A stretch of 64,000 bases of DNA from JAIBCC01 sp963763855 (GTDB lineage: Bacteria > Acidobacteriota > Blastocatellia > Pyrinomonadales > Pyrinomonadaceae): the NCBI GenBank assembly GCA_963763855.1, contig CAVXPU010000005.1, forward strand, positions 868,001 to 932,000, in the 5' to 3' direction. The first letter of the stretch is position 1. Each line of letters begins with the position of its first letter. The position numbers were made by a program, and so were the translations under genes. The notes under the pieces were generated by a model. It made no database searches, had not been told where the DNA came from, and was given only the letters and a program-made list of their open reading frames with translations. This document shows positions 14,511 to 22,851 of this stretch, piece after piece.

Positions 14511-16304
14511 CTACTTTTTTCTCTTTCCCGTAAATGGAAAAGGAGGAGCACCCGGGATACCGGAATCAACCGTCCCTTTCATTGCTTCTCCGTCAATTGT
14601 GCCAACTATTTTTAAGCTTAACTCCTGACCTTGAAAGCTGACTTTTGAAGTTCCGGTAAATTTATTCCCGGTAACTTTGCCATTCTCGATCATGCCTTTG
14701 CCAATCATTGAAGACATTTCGCCCGTAACTTTTTCGCCATCTTGTTTCAGATCAAGCGTAATCGCGATATTTTGTCCCATCGCCTGCATACCCAGTTCCC
14801 AGCTGCCGGTGGCATTTGCTGGTTCGCCGCCCGCAGGTTTGTTAAATGAAGCAATATCAAGCTTTTTGCCATCAGCATCAAATACTTCAATTTTCGATGA
14901 ATATGGCGTAACTTGCTTCAAAATCTCGCCCGTATCGCCGACGATAACGATCGCAATTTTGTCCGGCTGAACGTATTTATTCGCGACTCGTTGGATATCT
15001 GCGGCGGTAACGGCGTTGATTTTATCGCGATAAGTTTGCAGATAATTCGCGGGCAAACTGTTCAATTGAATGTTCATAAACTGACCAAGCAAGCCGTTTT
15101 GAGTTTCCATTTGAAGCGGAAAAACTCCGGTCAAATAGCTTTTTGTATCAGTCAATTCTTTCGCTGGAACAGGTTCGGTGCGAAGCCGGTTCATTTCGTA
15201 GAAAAATTCCTTGAGCGATGCACCCGTAACTTCGTTTCGCACGTCGGAACTCGCTCCAAATGAGCCTGCGAGTCGTCGTGTATCGAAATCGGAATAGGCT
15301 CCGTAAGTGTAGCCTTTTGCCTCGCGAATGTTCATGAAAAGTCTCGCAGAAGCACCGCCGCCGTAAACTTGATTTAGCACGAGCATCGGAAAATAATCAG
15401 GACTGTTTCGCTCGATTGCGAGATTTCCCATCGAGATTGTCGATTGCGAAGAGCCCGGACGATCAATAATCGTCAAAGTTTTTTCAGTTCGAATCGGCGT
15501 AGGCGGGAAGATTATTGGAGGAATTACACCCTTTTTCCAACCGCCAAACAACGCCTTCACTTCAGCCGTAATTTTTGCTTTATCGACGCTGCCTACAATC
15601 ACTAAGACGGCATTATTCGGAATCACCGATTGCTTATGATAAGCGGCAAGTTTTTCGCTGGTGATTGAAGAAATTGTTTCTTTCGTTGGCGAAACAATTC
15701 CGTATGGATGATCGCCCCACAATATTTTCGATTTAGCTTCGTCAGCGAGAAAAGATGGCGTTGCCCTCTGTGCCTCTAACCCTTGTATAGTGTTGTCTTT
15801 AGATAGTTTAACTTCGTTTTCTGGGAACGAAGGATTGAGCGTAACGTCTGCCATCAACCTCAAAATTTCGCTTGAATATTTCGACAAAGCCGACGCGGAA
15901 ATCGACGTATTATCTTTACCCGAACCTGCACCGATAAAGCCGCCGATGTTTTCAATTTCTTGTGCAATTTGCTTGCTCGTGCGGGTTTTTGTCCCTTCTT
16001 TCAGCAAACCGGTAACCATCGATGTAATTCCAAGCGAATCTTTCGGTTCCAAAATTTCTCCGCCGGGAATCGCAAGCCGAAAATTTACTAATGGCAAACG
16101 CTTATCTTCAATCACCACAACCTTTAGCCCATTCGGCAAAACGGTTTGAAAAGGCGTTGGCAAAACAAATGGACGAGGTGCGAGCGGTGCTGGAGCGGTT
16201 TTACGAAAATCTTCGTTTGTCTGTGCAAAAACGTCTGTCACAAAAGTAGCCAGCAGTGTAAAAATGAACAACATGCATGTAAGTTTTGAAATTATTTTAG
16301 TCAT
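14511..16304 (-). CDS. M16 (insulinase-like) family protein without HxxEH, exported
   Basis: 597 residues with a signal peptide (ISKLTCMLFIFTLLATFVTD...VFAQ). It has the M16 fold: LPNGLKVVVIEDKRLPLVNF near the N terminus and later NNAVLVIVGSVDKAKI and VNQVYGGGASARLFMNIRE. Where the active form has HxxEH this protein has ITSMVTGLLKEGT, so it is the non-catalytic partner. A C-terminal domain of about 100 residues (GSWELGMQAMGQNIAITLDL onward) is extra. It starts 1 nt inside the stop of the catalytic M16 gene, so the two are translated together, most likely as a periplasmic heterodimer degrading peptides. Confidence 0.9.
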   Translation of the reverse strand: MTKIISKLTCMLFIFTLLATFVTDVFAQTNEDFRKTAPAPLAPRPFVLPTPFQTVLPNGLKVVVIEDKRLPLVNFRLAIPGGEILEPKDSLGITSMVTGLLKEGTKTRTSKQIAQEIENIGGFIGAGSGKDNTSISASALSKYSSEILRLMADVTLNPSFPENEVKLSKDNTIQGLEAQRATPSFLADEAKSKILWGDHPYGIVSPTKETISSITSEKLAAYHKQSVIPNNAVLVIVGSVDKAKITAEVKALFGGWKKGVIPPIIFPPTPIRTEKTLTIIDRPGSSQSTISMGNLAIERNSPDYFPMLVLNQVYGGGASARLFMNIREAKGYTYGAYSDFDTRRLAGSFGASSDVRNEVTGASLKEFFYEMNRLRTEPVPAKELTDTKSYLTGVFPLQMETQNGLLGQFMNIQLNSLPANYLQTYRDKINAVTAADIQRVANKYVQPDKIAIVIVGDTGEILKQVTPYSSKIEVFDADGKKLDIASFNKPAGGEPANATGSWELGMQAMGQNIAITLDLKQDGEKVTGEMSSMIGKGMIENGKVTGNKFTGTSKVSFQGQELSLKIVGTIDGEAMKGTVDSGIPGAPPFPFTGKRKK

Positions 16305-17710
16305 TATTCCTGACCTCCCGTTTTTGCGTCTTTCGCGGTTACAATGTCTAAATTCGCACGATTATCGGTGTTTAGATATTTGTTTACCGCTGCCTTAATT
16401 TGCTCAGGCGTGATCTTCAAAAGCTCGTCAAGCTCTGTGTTTACAAGGTTTGGATTGCCTTCAAAAAGAGTTGCTTCGGCAATACGCATCGCACGGAAAA
16501 GCGAAGTTTGTCTGCCTTGAACTTGTTCGTTGAGCAGTTGATTCCGAAGTTTTTGCATTTCTTCGGCGGTCGGACCATTCGTCGCCATATTTTTTATTTC
16601 GTCGAGCATCGCTTGCCGGATTTGTTTCGCATCTTTGCCCGGTTTCGGAATCGCACCGAGTAAAGCCGACGAAGGTCCGCGTCGGGTATCGTTAAATCCA
16701 AAAAGTTGCAAAACAGATTCTTCACCTTTCACCAATTTCAGATAAAGCCGCGAACTTTCGCCTTCATACAAAAGTTTTCCACCAAGCGATAAAGCCTTGT
16801 ATTCAGGCGTGTTACCGGCAGGAATTTTCCAACTCATCAAAAACGCGGGAAACGGTGCAAGCTTATCGACATACGTTTTATTCTTTTCCGCAACTTCAGC
16901 AGGCTCCGTTACGTCAACTGCATCAGGTTTCGGCTGCGGAGGAATTGTCGCGAAATATTTTTCGATTAAAGCCTTTGCTTCTTTGGTTTCAAACGAACCG
17001 CAAATGACCAAAACAGCGTTATTCGGAGCATAATAAATACGGAAAAATTCAGCTACATCATCAACCGATGCGGCATTCAAATCGTCCATCGAACCGATTG
17101 TAGAATGCGAATTCGAGAAGTTTTTGTATGTCATTTCGGTGACGATATCAAAAACTTGCCCATAAGGCTGATTATCGCGGCGGAGGCGTTTTTCTTCTTT
17201 CACCGCTTCTTTTTGGTTATCAAGATTTTCCTTATTTATCTTTAGCGAACGCATTCTATCGCTCTCAAGCCACAATGCAACCGGCAATTGATTAGCCGGA
17301 ACCGATTCATAATAATTCGTTTTGTCAGTAAAGGTAGAGCCATTGAGCGATCCGCCAACTTTTTCAACATACTGAAAATGCTCAGCTTTTTTGACGTTTT
17401 CCGAACCTTGAAACATCATATGTTCAAACAAATGTGCGAAACCCGTGCGACCTTTTTTCTCGTTTCTGGCACCTACATCGTAATAAACCGCCACCGAAAC
17501 AACCGGAACGCTGTTGTCCTTACTCAAAACAACTCGAAGCCCGTTTTTAAGCGTATATTGCTCAATCGGAATCGGCGGAAGTGCAGTTGCAGCGTCCATT
17601 TTAACCGTATTTTTGGCAGAATTGGACCTGGTTTTTTTCTGAGCGATTGCCGGTAAAACAAAACTCAAAGACAAAACTGTGACAAGACAGAGATTAATCG
17701 TTCGTTTCAT
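16304..17710 (-). CDS. M16 family zinc metallopeptidase, catalytic subunit, exported
   Basis: From the ATG at 17710 the 468-residue protein begins with a signal peptide (INLCLVTVLSLSFVLPAIAQ). The inverted zinc motif is HLFEH (93-97) and the third ligand is the glutamate pair in AVKEEKRLRR (172-173). FYGDF-type inner strands and NNAVLVICGSFETKEA follow, as in processing-peptidase-like M16 enzymes. The longer frame from 17791 adds 27 residues with no signal-peptide logic. The neighbouring M16 gene overlaps by 1 nt. Likely role: peptide degradation in the periplasm. Confidence 0.93.
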   Translation of the reverse strand: MKRTINLCLVTVLSLSFVLPAIAQKKTRSNSAKNTVKMDAATALPPIPIEQYTLKNGLRVVLSKDNSVPVVSVAVYYDVGARNEKKGRTGFAHLFEHMMFQGSENVKKAEHFQYVEKVGGSLNGSTFTDKTNYYESVPANQLPVALWLESDRMRSLKINKENLDNQKEAVKEEKRLRRDNQPYGQVFDIVTEMTYKNFSNSHSTIGSMDDLNAASVDDVAEFFRIYYAPNNAVLVICGSFETKEAKALIEKYFATIPPQPKPDAVDVTEPAEVAEKNKTYVDKLAPFPAFLMSWKIPAGNTPEYKALSLGGKLLYEGESSRLYLKLVKGEESVLQLFGFNDTRRGPSSALLGAIPKPGKDAKQIRQAMLDEIKNMATNGPTAEEMQKLRNQLLNEQVQGRQTSLFRAMRIAEATLFEGNPNLVNTELDELLKITPEQIKAAVNKYLNTDNRANLDIVTAKDAKTGGQE

Positions 17711-17815
17711 AGATTTCCTGTAATTTTTAATAAAAATAGATTTAAACGTAATCAAAAAAATAATACGCAAACACTTTGGGCAAGGTTGCATATTTTGAGT
17801 TGAGAAGTACTTTCG

Positions 17816-18373
17816 TTAAGCGACGAGCTGAACACTTTCTTCTTCAAAATCGTCAATGAAAAGATACTTTTTCCATTCAGGACGCGATTCAGCATAGTGA
17901 CACAATAAAACGTGATCTAAGCCTAAACGAAGAAGTTTTTGCGAAGTTAAAAGCGGCATTCTGGCTTGCTCGGGCGTACGATTGCCTTTGCGTTGATTAC
18001 ATTTTACACAAGCAGATACGAGATTATGCGGAGTTGATTCGCCGCCCTGAGCACGCGGTAAAATGTGATCGAGTGTTAAATCTTTGGCGTGTTTATGTTC
18101 GCCGCAATATTGGCATCGATAGCGATCGCGAATATAAATTCTCGCACGCTTCATCGTCGTCTCTTGCCGACGTCGTTTTACGTGAACGTAATGCCGCAAA
18201 CGAACTACTGAAGGAACCGGAAAAATCGTCGAAGGCGAGTGCAAAACATTGTCGCCGTCGTTTTCTTCAACAGTTAATTTACCCGAAAACCACATACAAA
18301 TAGACCGTGCAACGCCAATGGTTCCAAGCGGTTCGTAAGAAAAATTTAGTAGTAAAACTCTTCCGGTGAGCAA
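17816..18373 (-). CDS. HNH endonuclease
   Basis: 185 residues. The HNH/treble-clef core is IRDRYRCQYCGEHKHAKDLT, then LDHILPRAQGG, then NLVSACVKCNQRKGNRTPEQ, so the CxxC pairs and the H and N residues are all present. The start is a TTG at 18373 with a strong AAAGGAGG site; the first residues MLTGRVLLLNFSYEPLG match the start usual in this widespread free-standing bacterial subfamily. These proteins are chromosomal and conserved, and their role is unsettled. Stands alone, 105 nt after the M16 signal-peptide start region. Confidence 0.9.
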   Translation of the reverse strand: MLTGRVLLLNFSYEPLGTIGVARSICMWFSGKLTVEENDGDNVLHSPSTIFPVPSVVRLRHYVHVKRRRQETTMKRARIYIRDRYRCQYCGEHKHAKDLTLDHILPRAQGGESTPHNLVSACVKCNQRKGNRTPEQARMPLLTSQKLLRLGLDHVLLCHYAESRPEWKKYLFIDDFEEESVQLVA

Positions 18374-18560
18374 ATTTATTTTTCCTCCTTTGTTTCTTGT
18401 AATGTAATATTAAATTAGTGTTTTCCGCAAGATGTAGTACGTAAAATTCTTGTTAAAACTAGATATTAGATGCAAATTAAGGCTTTTTTCATGCAAACAC
18501 TATTTACCAATCCTACATATTATCCATAATTTGGACTCAATTTGTAGCACGATTTTTCGT

Positions 18561-18586
18561 AAAGCCTGATCGCTTTAGGCTGTTTT
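18561..18586. terminator. weak terminator-like hairpin between HNH and metallophosphoesterase genes
   Basis: AGCCT (18563-18567) pairs with AGGCT (18577-18581), with A/T-rich flanks on both sides. It could end the metallophosphoesterase transcript on the minus strand. The stem is only 5-7 bp. I see nothing else in the 251-nt spacer. Confidence 0.3.
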
Positions 18587-18624
18587 AAGGAAACCCAAGC
18601 TGTCTGAATTTGTCCGTTCTAAGA

Positions 18625-19272
18625 TTATATTTCAACTACGATTGGCGGCTGAGTCGGCTGATACTGCTCATCGCAAGCCGAAGCATTTACAAACTTTACG
18701 CCGAATTCTTGATGCGTTCCGTAGCCGCAATGTATATGCCCGAAAACGTGGAGTTTCAGCTTTTTGAGTTCCGCAATTTGTTCGATTCGTTTGCGTAATT
18801 CTTCGCAACCAGTGTTTTCGGTAAAATATTGACGCGGAACTTCATCCAAAATCCCATTCGGCGGTCCGTGAGTGATCAAAACATCAATATCGCTCGGAAT
18901 CCAACGCCATTTTTCAGCGAGTTCTTCACCGCGATTTAAGTTAAACGCCCAATCAAAAAATCTAGGCTGCCAAGGACTTCCATAAATTTTCAAACCTTCA
19001 ATTTCAACAAAATCATCTTGTAAATATTTGATATTGAAACTGGACGTTAAAAGTCTCGCGGTCCGATTGTTTGTTTCGTATAGCCAATCATGATTTCCAG
19101 CAACAAAAATCTTATATTTATGAGGCAAGTTTGAAAACCATGCTAAAAAGTCAACTACTTCTTCGTGTGTTCCCCGAACCGTAGCATCGCCCGAATGAAT
19201 CAAAATATCGCCATCAGGAACGGCGATTTGTTCGTTGCAATTATGCGTATCGGAAATGCAAACTATTTTCAT
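18625..19272 (-). CDS. metallophosphoesterase family protein
   Basis: 215 residues from the ATG at 19272 (MKIVCISDTHNCNEQ). The calcineurin-like metal motifs are in order: SDTHN, GDILIHSGDATVRG, VAGNHDWLYE, and LITHGPPNGILDEV with VFGHIHCGYG at the end. The product is probably a cytoplasmic phosphatase or nuclease of unknown substrate. The in-frame GTG at 19290 falls in the repeat at 19281 and is unlikely to be the start. The gene downstream is HNH, same strand. Confidence 0.9.
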   Translation of the reverse strand: MKIVCISDTHNCNEQIAVPDGDILIHSGDATVRGTHEEVVDFLAWFSNLPHKYKIFVAGNHDWLYETNNRTARLLTSSFNIKYLQDDFVEIEGLKIYGSPWQPRFFDWAFNLNRGEELAEKWRWIPSDIDVLITHGPPNGILDEVPRQYFTENTGCEELRKRIEQIAELKKLKLHVFGHIHCGYGTHQEFGVKFVNASACDEQYQPTQPPIVVEI

Positions 19273-19280
19273 ATTAAAAG

Positions 19281-19360
19281 GCAGAAACACGCACGTTAGT
19301 AAGTGTGTTAAACTCAGTCATTATTCAACTTAATGCCCTTACTAAAGTGCGGGCTTCTGC
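19281..19360. repeat. paired-hairpin REP-like repeat, copy 3 (GCAGAA family)
   Basis: Left arm GCAGAAACACGCACGTTAGT followed by AAGTGTGT. Right arm in reverse GCAGAAGCCCGCACTTTAGT followed by AAGGGC. About 26 nt separate the arms. It occupies the space immediately upstream of the metallophosphoesterase start. Confidence 0.75.
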
Positions 19361-19400
19361 ATGGGGAAAAGGATTTTCGTTTTTATCCCTGTTTATCCCC

Positions 19401-20525
19401 TTAATCCCTGTAAATTCTCTTAACAAAACTTCCATTCAAAAACTCATTAGGATTCAGCTGGCTCTGCAAAGTCACGCCTTTGTAATTTCCGGTAAGCAAC
19501 ATCATTGCCGATTCTAAAAGCGGCACGGCGGTCGTCGTTTGAATCGCACGAAGTTTGTGTCCATTGATTTCCAAGGGCTCAATTGAATAAGCCTTTTCAA
19601 GCATTCGGCGTGTTCCTTTATCATCAAACCCGTCAACTGATGAGTGAACCAAAACAAAATCATCTTCAACCGCAGGAATTTCCTGCAAAAACTGTTTCAA
19701 GATATTATCCGCGTCCGAATCATTTTTTGCGATAACCTTTTCCGCATAATCATAATGCCCAACGTGGCGTAAAGTCTTATAATCAAGCGATTTAGACTTG
19801 CCTTGAAAATAATCCGGTAAATCTGCTGCACCGCCCGAAGTTAAATCAGCTTCATAAGTTTTGCCATCAATAATTATCTTTTCACGAGCCGAAAGTGCAG
19901 GAAGTTCGGTAATTTTTCCATCGCGGATTGCCCGGGAATCCTTCACGTATTCAGTCGCAACGCCAATCGGCGACCACGTAAATCCGTAAAAATGCGGACT
20001 TTGTGCATGTGCAGTTAATGCTCCAACTTTCATCGTGATCCGTTCAACATTTTCGACGTTAAATCTTTGCGTAAATTGATTATAAAGCGACATTGCCAAG
20101 ACATTGATAAAGCCGGGAGCGAGTCCTGTCTGCAAAATAAAACCAGTTTCAGCCCTCTTCGCGAGTTCGATAATTTCATCAGTTTCGGCAACATATTCGG
20201 TTAAATTTGCATAGTGCATTTTGAAATCTTTCGCAAAAGTTGCCATTCGCGGAGCCTGTCCGCCCGGGGAACAATCGAGCAAACAATCACATTGCTCAAA
20301 TGCCGCTTTCATCGCATCATTAATTCCGTCTGGCGACATCAAGACCGTTTCAATTTTTGAAGTTTGGAGCGAGTTATGTAAAACAAACTCTTTTGCTTGC
20401 AATAGGTTAGATTCATTTACATCCCCGAGAAAGATTTCCGTATCAAATTCCGTCCATTCACGCCACAAAAGTGCTGCCGCTTCGCCGATTCCGCCGGAAC
20501 CCGCGATAAAGATTCTTTTTGCCAT
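19401..20525 (-). CDS. saccharopine dehydrogenase-family oxidoreductase
   Basis: 374 residues. The N-terminal Rossmann motif is KRIFIAGSGGIGEAAALLWR, followed by EIFLGDVNE, and CDCLLDCSPGGQAPRMATFA. A middle stretch (TGFILQTGLAPGFINVLAMS) fits the family. The C-terminal half includes LRHVGHYDYAEKVIA. These NAD(P)-dependent enzymes act on amino-acid adducts (saccharopine, carboxynorspermidine) or have moved to other substrates; I cannot choose. Monocistronic, opposite DUF3293. Family call is firm, substrate is open. Confidence 0.85.
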   Translation of the reverse strand: MAKRIFIAGSGGIGEAAALLWREWTEFDTEIFLGDVNESNLLQAKEFVLHNSLQTSKIETVLMSPDGINDAMKAAFEQCDCLLDCSPGGQAPRMATFAKDFKMHYANLTEYVAETDEIIELAKRAETGFILQTGLAPGFINVLAMSLYNQFTQRFNVENVERITMKVGALTAHAQSPHFYGFTWSPIGVATEYVKDSRAIRDGKITELPALSAREKIIIDGKTYEADLTSGGAADLPDYFQGKSKSLDYKTLRHVGHYDYAEKVIAKNDSDADNILKQFLQEIPAVEDDFVLVHSSVDGFDDKGTRRMLEKAYSIEPLEINGHKLRAIQTTTAVPLLESAMMLLTGNYKGVTLQSQLNPNEFLNGSFVKRIYRD

Positions 20526-20629
20526 AAATATTTGTCTATTTCGCTTTAAGTAGTTTTTTACAGAGCAATTATGTATTAATAATAGACGGAAATAATGAGT
20601 TTGTTAAATCGAGTAGATTAATAATATTG

Positions 20630-21037
20630 ATGGAAGATCTGAACCGATTATATTTGGAAGCCGTTTATATAGTTTTTTGGCAAAACGCGGAAATTCGATT
20701 TAAGATCGGCGAAAAATCACCTGAAATTGACGAAATTTTAACGCATTACGATGCCCAAACCTTCGCCTTCCTAACTGCCCACAATCCGCTCTCGCAAGTG
20801 CTTGATGCAGAGGAAAATAATCGAAGGCAAAGTGAACTGTTAAAACTCTTAAATGATGAAAACTTTCAATTCCTAAAAGGCTACGGAACAAATGAAGATG
20901 AATCTTGGGCACGCGAGGAAAGCTTATTTATTTTGGAAATTTCGGAAGAAAAAGTACTCGATATTGCAAGAAAATTGGAACAGCACGCAATCGTTTGCGG
21001 CGAAAAAGGCGGGAAACCAAAATTAGTTTGGTGCTGA
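20630..21037 (+). CDS. DUF3293 family protein
   Basis: About 135 residues. It begins MEDLNRLYLEAVYIVFW and has the conserved AFLTAHNPLSQVLDAEENNR, then LLKLLNDENFQFLKGYGTNE and WAREESLFILEISEEKVLDI, all typical of DUF3293. These small cytosolic proteins are of unknown function. The ATG at 20630 follows a TTG in frame and is preferred. No ribosome-binding site is obvious. It is divergent from the saccharopine dehydrogenase-like gene. Confidence 0.85.
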   Translation: MEDLNRLYLEAVYIVFWQNAEIRFKIGEKSPEIDEILTHYDAQTFAFLTAHNPLSQVLDAEENNRRQSELLKLLNDENFQFLKGYGTNEDESWAREESLFILEISEEKVLDIARKLEQHAIVCGEKGGKPKLVWC

Positions 21038-21088
21038 ATTGAACGGACTTCTATAAATTTGACTATCAGAAAACGTTTTTATGAATTG

Positions 21089-21266
21089 CCTCCAGTTTTA
21101 ACTGGAGGTGAGAGATAAAAGTGAATGCGGCTTTAGCCAAAACAATAAGACAAACCAATCATCCTCAACGCTTTAGCTGAAACTATAAGGAGTAAAAATT
21201 AAGGTTTTAAGTTTGGCTAAAGCCAGCATTGAGATGTCAATATCTCCGTCAGCTAAAGCAGACGGC
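21089..21266. repeat. cluster of short palindromes (CCTCCAG/GGCTTTAGCC type)
   Basis: This gene-free stretch (21038-21387) holds a perfect hairpin CCTCCAGTTTTAACTGGAGG (21089-21108). GGCTTTAGCCAAAAC (from 21129) is matched in reverse by GTTTGGCTAAAGCC (from 21211). CGCTTTAGCTGA is matched by TCAGCTAAAGC within CCGTCAGCTAAAGCAGACGG (21246-21265). The nested arms point to a REP/BIME-type mosaic repeat, non-coding. ORFs across it are artefacts of the palindromes. Confidence 0.65.
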
Positions 21267-21387
21267 AATTTATACAACCGGACATAAGTCAAAAACGCAA
21301 ACACGGAGGAAGCGTGTCGTCCATTAATGCCGCTTCCAAATCTTTGGTAAATCTTCGTCATCAGAAATCAAACTATTTCGAAAATTC

Positions 21388-21636
21388 TCATCGCTTACTA
21401 CGCTGCGTCGCCAAAACACGAAAATCGGTTTTGCTGTCTTTATAAAATTCCTTCAAACCAAAAATCGTCCGCTTTTTATTGCGAAATAAAAAGGCACGAT
21501 ATCGCTTGTTCGTCCTTTCTTTGCTCGGGATATTCAAAATATTCTGCAAAAAGCCATTCGTTGATTTTGAGCCTTCTTGCCTAAATTTTTCGGGCAGAAA
21601 TTCCGATAAAAAAGTTGCTTTTGCGTAAATGTCCAT
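21388..21636 (-). CDS. small hypothetical protein
   Basis: 82 residues, not recognised. MDIYAKATFLSEFLPEKFRQ is followed by a Lys/Arg-rich stretch (ERTNKRYRAFLFRNKKRTIF) and KEFYKDSKTDFRVL. The strong basic character fits a nucleic-acid-binding fragment or chance ORF. It lies 24 nt after the methyltransferase stop on the same strand, next to repeats, so it might be a remnant. Low support. Confidence 0.3.
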   Translation of the reverse strand: MDIYAKATFLSEFLPEKFRQEGSKSTNGFLQNILNIPSKERTNKRYRAFLFRNKKRTIFGLKEFYKDSKTDFRVLATQRSKR

Positions 21637-21660
21637 AGAGTAATTGATTGCAATTATCGC

Positions 21661-22287
21661 TTATTTTAAGGTAAAAATCATAGTCAATAATCGCGGAATT
21701 TGTCTTGGTTCATTTTCATCAAACCATTCAATAACTTTGCTGACTGTAAAATTATTTTTAAGTCCTGCTTGGGCATATTCTGAAAAATGATGAACAAAAC
21801 ATTCGAGTTCGAAAACGCCCGAATTTGTTTCAAAACGTGCTTTGCTGCCGAGATATTGTTTGAAAGGATGAAGCTCGCCGATGTAAAATTTTCCACCGCT
21901 ACGCAATACTTTACTTGCTTCGCTGAAGACAAAATCAATATTTTCAATATGTTCCAACGCTAACGAACAGGTTATCAAATCAAATGAATCTTTGGCAAAG
22001 CTCCAATTTTCGCGTAAATCCATCTGCTGAAACGCGACATTTTCAGCCAAAATTTTTAACTTAGCTTGCCCAAGCATTTCCGTCGAAAAATCTGCACCAA
22101 TTAATTGATTCGCTTTTGTTAACAAAAATTCAGTATTTTTTCCCGTGCCGCAACCAATTTCCAAAATATCAGCATTTTCAATATCTGAAAGCATCTCACG
22201 CAAAGCTTTCGCCTCTAAATCCCGAGTTTTATTTTCGACCGTATCGTAAGTTTGCGACCAAGCATTATAGGCTTCTTGATTATTCAT
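21661..22287 (-). CDS. class I SAM-dependent methyltransferase
   Basis: 208 residues. Motif I is ADILEIGCGTGKNTEFLLTK; LIGADFSTEMLGQAKLKI is the second strand, and FDLITCSLALEHIENIDFVF with VLRSGGKFYIGELHP are motifs II-III. The general form is UbiE/COQ5-like, but the substrate is unknown. The N-terminal AYNAWSQTYDTVENKTRD helix is typical. A cytoplasmic enzyme of normal length. Confidence 0.88.
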   Translation of the reverse strand: MNNQEAYNAWSQTYDTVENKTRDLEAKALREMLSDIENADILEIGCGTGKNTEFLLTKANQLIGADFSTEMLGQAKLKILAENVAFQQMDLRENWSFAKDSFDLITCSLALEHIENIDFVFSEASKVLRSGGKFYIGELHPFKQYLGSKARFETNSGVFELECFVHHFSEYAQAGLKNNFTVSKVIEWFDENEPRQIPRLLTMIFTLK

Positions 22288-22385
22288 AATTTACTTAAGT
22301 ATTAAATCAAATAGAGCCTTCATCCGCAATTCTGCCTTATTCACTTGCCAAAAAACGTTGACGAACGAAAGGCACTTCCGAATAG

Positions 22386-22839
22386 TTAAACTCCAAATTG
22401 TTTCAAATGATGGTCGAGATGTTTATAACCCAATCTACCCCATTGATCGGGCGTAAGTTTGCCGAAAATGTGATGTCTGCCCTTAAAATCTTCTGCTCGT
22501 TAAATTACCAAAATTATTGATGTCGTCAATTAAAAGCTGACGTTCACGTTCAAAATCTTGCGGTTTCGTGCCTTTTTTATGCGGATTAATTTCCGGCGGA
22601 GCAGGAGCACCTTTCGGAATCGGGACAACATACACGACCAAATATTTAACAATATTACGAGTGAAAAAATTACTCTGATCAGTCGCCGGACGCTTGCCGA
22701 GTGCCATTTTGTTGCCGTCCAAACAATGACAGAGCATCTCGCCAACGCTCATTTTGCCCCACAAAGCCTTTGATTCGGGCGTAAGACGGTTTAGGCGGGC
22801 GACTAGTTCGGTTCTTTTGGTTGGGTTGAATAGGTTCAT
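22386..22839 (-). pseudogene. DUF1569 family protein, C terminus out of frame
   Basis: The frame from 22839 reads MNLFNPTKRTELVARLNRLT and KALWGKMSVGEMLCHCLDG, the metal-binding start of DUF1569 (a DinB-like four-helix fold). It stops early at 22483. The missing end is in the +1 frame: AEDFKGRHHIFGKLTPDQWG then RLGYKHLDHHLKQFGV, up to a TAA at 22386-22388. One extra base near 22496-22500 explains this. The complete gene would be about 151 codons with the conserved HLDHH. Pseudogene or assembly error. Same strand as the trypsin-like protease (12 nt). Confidence 0.8.
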
Positions 22840-22851
22840 AGTTAAGATATT

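Noticed and set aside
21173..21361. A minus-strand ORF of 62 codons
   Set aside because: It is coded by nested palindromes (GGCTAAAGCC and similar) and has no protein character.
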